DNA from: Streptomyces sp. ISL-96
GTDB taxonomy: Bacteria; Actinomycetota; Actinomycetes; Streptomycetales; Streptomycetaceae
Direction of reading: 5' to 3'
Assembly (NCBI RefSeq): GCF_018614035.1
Contig: NZ_JAGGPA010000035.1
Coordinates: 62,001-126,000 of the forward strand
DNA length: 64,000 nt
The position numbers were made by a program, and so were the translations under genes. The number at the start of each line of letters is the position of its first letter. The stretch's first letter is position 1. Below are positions 60,799 through 64,000 of the stretch, in pieces. The notes under the pieces are model-generated. The model did not search any database. It saw nothing but the letters and a program-made list of their open reading frames with translations, and was not told the DNA's origin.

Positions 60799-60866
60799 AT
60801 CCAGCCCGTCCTGCGTTTGAGGAGCGGGGTCTGGGGCGGAGCCCCTCACGCGGCGGAGCCGCAAGA
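60799..60866. repeat. common Streptomyces intergenic repeat
   Basis: The words 'ccagcccgtcctgcgtttga', 'ggagcggggtctggggcgga' and 'cggcggagccgc' follow each other as in a dispersed intergenic unit known from many Streptomyces genomes (recalled, not searched). It may act as terminator between cysM and the convergent PemK gene. The remainder to 60947 has no gene. Confidence 0.6.
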
Positions 60867-60947
60867 TGTCACAGCGGGAAGGGGCGGGTCGGGGAAAAGG
60901 CCCAGCGCAGCGGCCGCACAGGCCCGCCCTCTCCCGCCAGGCCACGC

Positions 60948-61424
60948 CTAACCGCGGGCAAGATGCCGGACCTGGTCCCAGACCCCCGGATCCGCCACCC
61001 CCACCCGCCGCCGGAACCCCCGCACCCCCACACGCCGCAGCTCATCCGTCTCCAGAAAGCTCGGCCGCCCCCGCGCGTCCCCCACCGCCCCCGGCGGCAA
61101 CGCGATCACCCCGGCCCGCCCGCCGTCGTACTTGCTGGTGATCTTCGCGACCAGGGCGCTGTCACGCCGTACGGACAACACCAGACACGGCCGGTCCTTC
61201 GACCCGGGCCCGTCCTCGTACGGCACATCCGCCCACCAGATCTCCCCGGCCCGAGGCCCCCGCTCCACCCGGCGCGGACCCGGACGCCCCGGCGGTCGCG
61301 TACGCCCCCCGGGCCGCAGCCCCGGCCGCCGTCCCCGCCCTCGCCCCCGTCCGTCGACAACCGCCGCCACCAGCGCAAGAAGCACCACCACGCCGACCAG
61401 CGCCCACCACCAAGACGTATCCAT
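60948..61424 (-). CDS. PemK/MazF-like protein with N-terminal membrane anchor
   Basis: 158 aa from MDTSWWWALVGVVVLLALVA. One transmembrane helix, an Arg/Gly/Pro-rich linker, then the PemK fold 'RAGEIWWADVPYEDGPGSKDRPCLVLSV' and 'ALVAKITSKYDG'. There is no antitoxin gene next to it and the anchor is unusual for a toxin, so a role as ribonuclease is unproven. Longer frame to 61499 rejected because it has no start context. Confidence 0.8.
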   Translation of the reverse strand: MDTSWWWALVGVVVLLALVAAVVDGRGRGRGRRPGLRPGGRTRPPGRPGPRRVERGPRAGEIWWADVPYEDGPGSKDRPCLVLSVRRDSALVAKITSKYDGGRAGVIALPPGAVGDARGRPSFLETDELRRVGVRGFRRRVGVADPGVWDQVRHLARG

Positions 61425-61602
61425 GCCCCGACGGTACCGGCGCCCGCCCGCCCCGCGCGCTCCGCCCGAACCGGTGACAGCGTCGGTGACATCAGCCACA
61501 ACGCCCCCTCATCAAGGAGCGACCGCGTCTTTCGCGCCTTACGCTCGACGAACCTGATCCCGCACGAACCCTCCCCGTCCCTGTTACGGAGGTTCACGCT
61601 CC

Positions 61603-62355
61603 ATGAAGCTCACCGTCGTCGGCTGCTCAGGGTCGTTCCCGTCCGCGGAATCGGCCTGCTCGAGCTACCTCGTCGAGGCCGACGGCTTCCGGCTGCTTCT
61701 CGACCTGGGCAACGGCGCCCTCGGCGAGCTGCAGCGCCACGTCGGTCTCTATGACATCGACGCCGTCTTCCTCAGCCACCTGCACGCCGATCACTGCATC
61801 GACATGTGCGGATACTTCGTCGCGCGCTACTACCGGCACGAAGGCGGCCGCGCCCCCGCGATCCCCGTGTACGGCCCGGAGGGCACCGAGCAGCGCCTCA
61901 CCACGGCGTACGCCGATACCCCGACCGAGAAGTCGATGGCCGAGGTCTTCGACTTCCACACGCTCAAGCCCGGCTCGTTCGAGATCGGCCCCTTCTCGGT
62001 CCGTACGGAGAAGGTCGCGCACCCGGTCGAGACGTACGGCATCCGCGTCGAGCACGGGGGCAGGTCCCTCGCGTACTCCGGAGACACCGGGGTCTGCACG
62101 GCACTGGACGAACTGGCAGCCGGCGTCGACCTGTTCCTGTGCGAGGCGTCGTTCACGTACGGCAAGGAGGACATCCCGGACCTCCACCTCAACGGCCGCG
62201 AGGCGGGCGAGTGCGCGGGGCGGGCGGGGGCCGGCCGGCTGGTCCTCACGCACATCCCGCCGTGGACGGACGCGGGAGTGAACGTGGCCGACGCGCGGGC
62301 GGTGTACGACGGTCCGGTGGAACTGGCGGCAGCGGGCGCGGAGTACGAGATCTGA
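61603..62355 (+). CDS. metallo-beta-lactamase-fold hydrolase
   Basis: 250 aa after GGAGG. 'MKLTVVGCSGSFPSAESACS', zinc motif HLHADH in 'FLSHLHADHCIDMCGYF', 'YSGDTGVC' and 'LTHIPPW' (third and later ligands). It resembles RNase Z/cyclic-nucleotide phosphodiesterase-like MBL proteins common in actinobacteria. Substrate unknown; possibly a phosphodiester. Followed by a convergent terminator. Confidence 0.88.
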   Translation: MKLTVVGCSGSFPSAESACSSYLVEADGFRLLLDLGNGALGELQRHVGLYDIDAVFLSHLHADHCIDMCGYFVARYYRHEGGRAPAIPVYGPEGTEQRLTTAYADTPTEKSMAEVFDFHTLKPGSFEIGPFSVRTEKVAHPVETYGIRVEHGGRSLAYSGDTGVCTALDELAAGVDLFLCEASFTYGKEDIPDLHLNGREAGECAGRAGAGRLVLTHIPPWTDAGVNVADARAVYDGPVELAAAGAEYEI

Positions 62356-62400
62356 CGTACTGCGAGTTGCTCCGGCGCACTCCGGCGTACGCAGCGAAGA

Positions 62401-62438
62401 GGGCCCCCGGACCGTAACGACAGTCCGGGGGCCCTCTT
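62401..62438. terminator. bidirectional terminator between MBL gene and nagE2
   Basis: GAGGGCCCCCGGAC (62401-62414) pairs with GTCCGGGGGCCCTC (62425-62438), followed by TTcg on the plus strand. Confidence 0.88.
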
Positions 62439-62465
62439 CGACGTACTGCGACCGGGGACCGGGGC

Positions 62466-63746
62466 TTACTTCGCCTCGGCCTTCTGCAGCTCGGCAAGCT
62501 CCTCGTCGGACTCACGGCCCGGCGTCGGAAGGTTGAACTTGGTGATCGCGAAGCGGAAGACCACGTAGTAGACCGCCGCGAAGCACAGGCCGACCAGGGC
62601 CAGGCCCCACGGGTTGGTCGCGATACCGAGGTTCAGGAAGAAGTCGACCGCACCGGCCGAGAAGCCGAAGCCGTCCTTCATGCCGAGCGCCCAGGTCAGC
62701 GCCATGGAGACACCGGTCAGGACCGCGTGGATCGCGTACAGCACCGGCGCGATGAACATGAAGGTGAACTCGATCGGCTCCGTCACGCCGGTCACGAAAG
62801 CGGTGAGCGCGAGGGAGAACATCATGCCGCCGACGACCTTGCGGCGCTCGGGGCGGGCGCAGTGGGTGATCGCGAGGCAGGCCGCCGGGAGGGCGAACAT
62901 CATGATTGGGAAGAAGCCGGTCATGAACTGACCCGCGGTCGGGTCACCGTGCAGGAAGCGGGCGATGTCGCCGTGGTAGTCGACGCCGCCGTCGTTGTAC
63001 GTACCGGCCTGGAACCACGGGAAGGAGTTCAGCAGGTGGTGCATGCCGATGGGGATCAGGGCACGGTTCGCGACACCGAAGATGCCCGCGCCGACGGCGC
63101 CGGAACCGACCAGCCACTCACTGAGGTTGTGCAGGCCCGCACCGAGGACCGGCCAGATCAGGCCAAAGACGATGCCGACGACGAGACCCGCGAAGGCGGA
63201 GAGGATCGGGACGAGACGGCGGCCGCCGAAGAAGCCGGCCCAGGCGGGCAGCTTGGTCCGGTAGAACTTCTGGTACAGGAGGGCTACGACGATGCCCATG
63301 ACCACGCCACCGAGCACACCGGCGTTGACCGGCGCCTCATTCATGACGATCTTGCCGTCGACGACGGCGGCGACCTTCGGCAGGTTGGCGTCGGTGAAGG
63401 TGGCGAGCACCTTCTGGAAGACGAGGTAACCGGTGACGGCCGCGAGGGCGGTCGAGCCGTCCGACTTCTTGGCGAAGCCGATCGCGATACCGACGGCGAA
63501 CAGCAGCGGCATGTTGTCGAGAATCGCGCCACCACCGGCCGCCATGTAACCGGCGAGCTTGGTGATGAAGGTAGGGAACGACTCCTTGCCGAGCATGTCG
63601 GCCTGGCCGAAACGCACCAGGAGCGCGGCGGCAGGCAACACGGCGACCGGCAGCATGAGGCTGCGGCCGATGCGCTGCATGACAGCCATCGCGCCGGAGC
63701 CCTTCTTCTTGGCGGCCGCGGGGGCGGCGGCGCTGTCCGTGGACAT
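62466..63746 (-). CDS. nagE2: PTS N-acetylglucosamine-specific EIIC permease
   Basis: 426 aa. The second ATG of the pair after GGAGGaa is chosen (5-nt spacing, MSTDSAAAPAAAKKKGSG). EIIC domain: 'MQRIGRSLMLPVAVLPAAALLVRFG', 'GIFGVANRALIPIGMHHLLNSFPWF', 'GVTEPIEFTFMFIAPVLY'. About ten helices. No EIIB domain: that is a separate protein in Streptomyces (NagF). The upstream palindromic dre site indicates DasR repression relieved by GlcN-6-P. The GlcNAc specificity is from similarity to NagE2 and the dre site. Confidence 0.92.
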   Translation of the reverse strand: MSTDSAAAPAAAKKKGSGAMAVMQRIGRSLMLPVAVLPAAALLVRFGQADMLGKESFPTFITKLAGYMAAGGGAILDNMPLLFAVGIAIGFAKKSDGSTALAAVTGYLVFQKVLATFTDANLPKVAAVVDGKIVMNEAPVNAGVLGGVVMGIVVALLYQKFYRTKLPAWAGFFGGRRLVPILSAFAGLVVGIVFGLIWPVLGAGLHNLSEWLVGSGAVGAGIFGVANRALIPIGMHHLLNSFPWFQAGTYNDGGVDYHGDIARFLHGDPTAGQFMTGFFPIMMFALPAACLAITHCARPERRKVVGGMMFSLALTAFVTGVTEPIEFTFMFIAPVLYAIHAVLTGVSMALTWALGMKDGFGFSAGAVDFFLNLGIATNPWGLALVGLCFAAVYYVVFRFAITKFNLPTPGRESDEELAELQKAEAK

Positions 63747-63828
63747 CATTTCCTCCATGGGGCAAGGCGCCGCCCAGGGGGAAATGGGGGACGGCGGCGT
63801 CTCGGGGACATCGCGGCACACTCGCCAC

Positions 63829-63860
63829 GTGGTCTACACCACTCAGTGGTGTAGACCAGT
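63829..63860 (-). promoter_or_regulatory. double DasR-responsive element (dre)
   Basis: TGGTCTACACCACT-c-AGTGGTGTAGACCA (63830-63858) is a perfect 14-bp palindrome made of two head-to-head dre-like sites (consensus near A(C/G)TGGTCTAGACCA(C/G)T). It lies about 85 bp upstream of the nagE2 start. Confidence 0.85.
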
Positions 63861-64000
63861 TTTAGCATGGTGAAGGACGGATAAGGAACCTCCGCTTCCC
63901 GTGCTCCAGAACACACCCGCCCACGCACGACAAAGGCCCCCGGACCGGACAGGTCCGAGAGCCTTTGAGGCGCATGGGCACCTATGCATGGGCACCTATG
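63861..64000. other. upstream region of nagE2 with a hairpin and a short direct repeat
   Basis: Promoter sequences of nagE2 are expected here. aaaggc...ggacc/ggtcc...gccttt (63932-63966) forms an interrupted hairpin, perhaps a terminator of a gene beyond the window. gcatgggcacctat occurs twice in tandem at the window end (63972-63999). Confidence 0.45.

Overview
The window is a GC-rich stretch with dense, often overlapping genes, GTG starts, -10-type hexamers 5-8 nt before start codons (leaderless mRNAs) and Streptomyces-typical proteins (SsgA-like protein, HU, DUF3039, RDD proteins with Pro-rich tails, a 'LLVARLHVDLCRLASAIC'-type leader peptide, a dre operator). It reads as a core chromosomal segment of a Streptomyces species, unusually peppered with insertions and broken genes. 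All product names are by eye from sequence; no database search was run.

Left part (1-11800): 3' part of a HelD/HelR-type RNA polymerase helicase, a possible structured small RNA, malic enzyme, HU, a secreted micro-protein, MurA, YqgE/AlgH and DUF3039. An IS200/IS605 element (TnpA + TnpB) then lies in the ruins of a sugar ABC transporter; only the last half of a permease survives, directly upstream of a GH20 beta-N-acetylhexosaminidase. 12136-17101 is a three-gene molybdenum-hydroxylase-like operon (FAD, 2Fe-2S and Mo subunits) whose large subunit lacks the canonical catalytic motif. 17825-23098 holds a Tat-exported beta-propeller, an MFS exporter, an RHH-Doc toxin-antitoxin pair and a DEAD-box helicase.

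Middle (23424-43465): IclR regulator, a MITE-like 172-bp repeat, an S16 (Lon-like) secreted protease, a 3-kb insertion combining an IS5-type transposase with a 672-aa TnpB-like nuclease and an HTH protein, a frameshifted MFS gene behind an ArsR repressor, Lrp regulator plus hppD (tyrosine catabolism), a three-subunit cobalt-type nitrile hydratase/thiocyanate hydrolase-like operon, a TPR protein, a second TnpB-like insertion (frameshifted), glycolate-oxidase-type flavoprotein, VOC protein, ssgG-like gene and two RDD membrane proteins.

Right part (43836-64000): secreted M6 metalloprotease, a second identical MITE copy, NAD salvage genes pncA and pncB, clpS-DUF2017, amino-acid permease, and a dispersed Mec-CysO-CysM cysteine pathway (mec at 51889, cysO-cysM at 59566-60794). 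Between them lie a broken GlxA-type regulator carrying a 231-bp mini-element, an HD-domain gene split by a third TnpB-like element (2.1 kb), and a cobalamin riboswitch with a B12 ABC transporter operon. The end carries a PemK-type protein, an MBL hydrolase and a DasR-box-controlled GlcNAc PTS permease.

The most interesting theme is the set of three oversized TnpB-like RuvC nucleases. Their reading frames run to the very end of the element through low-complexity tails containing perfect hairpins, and one has a nuclease-less mini-relative that keeps both ends and the tail-region RNA and was inserted at the same kind of site.
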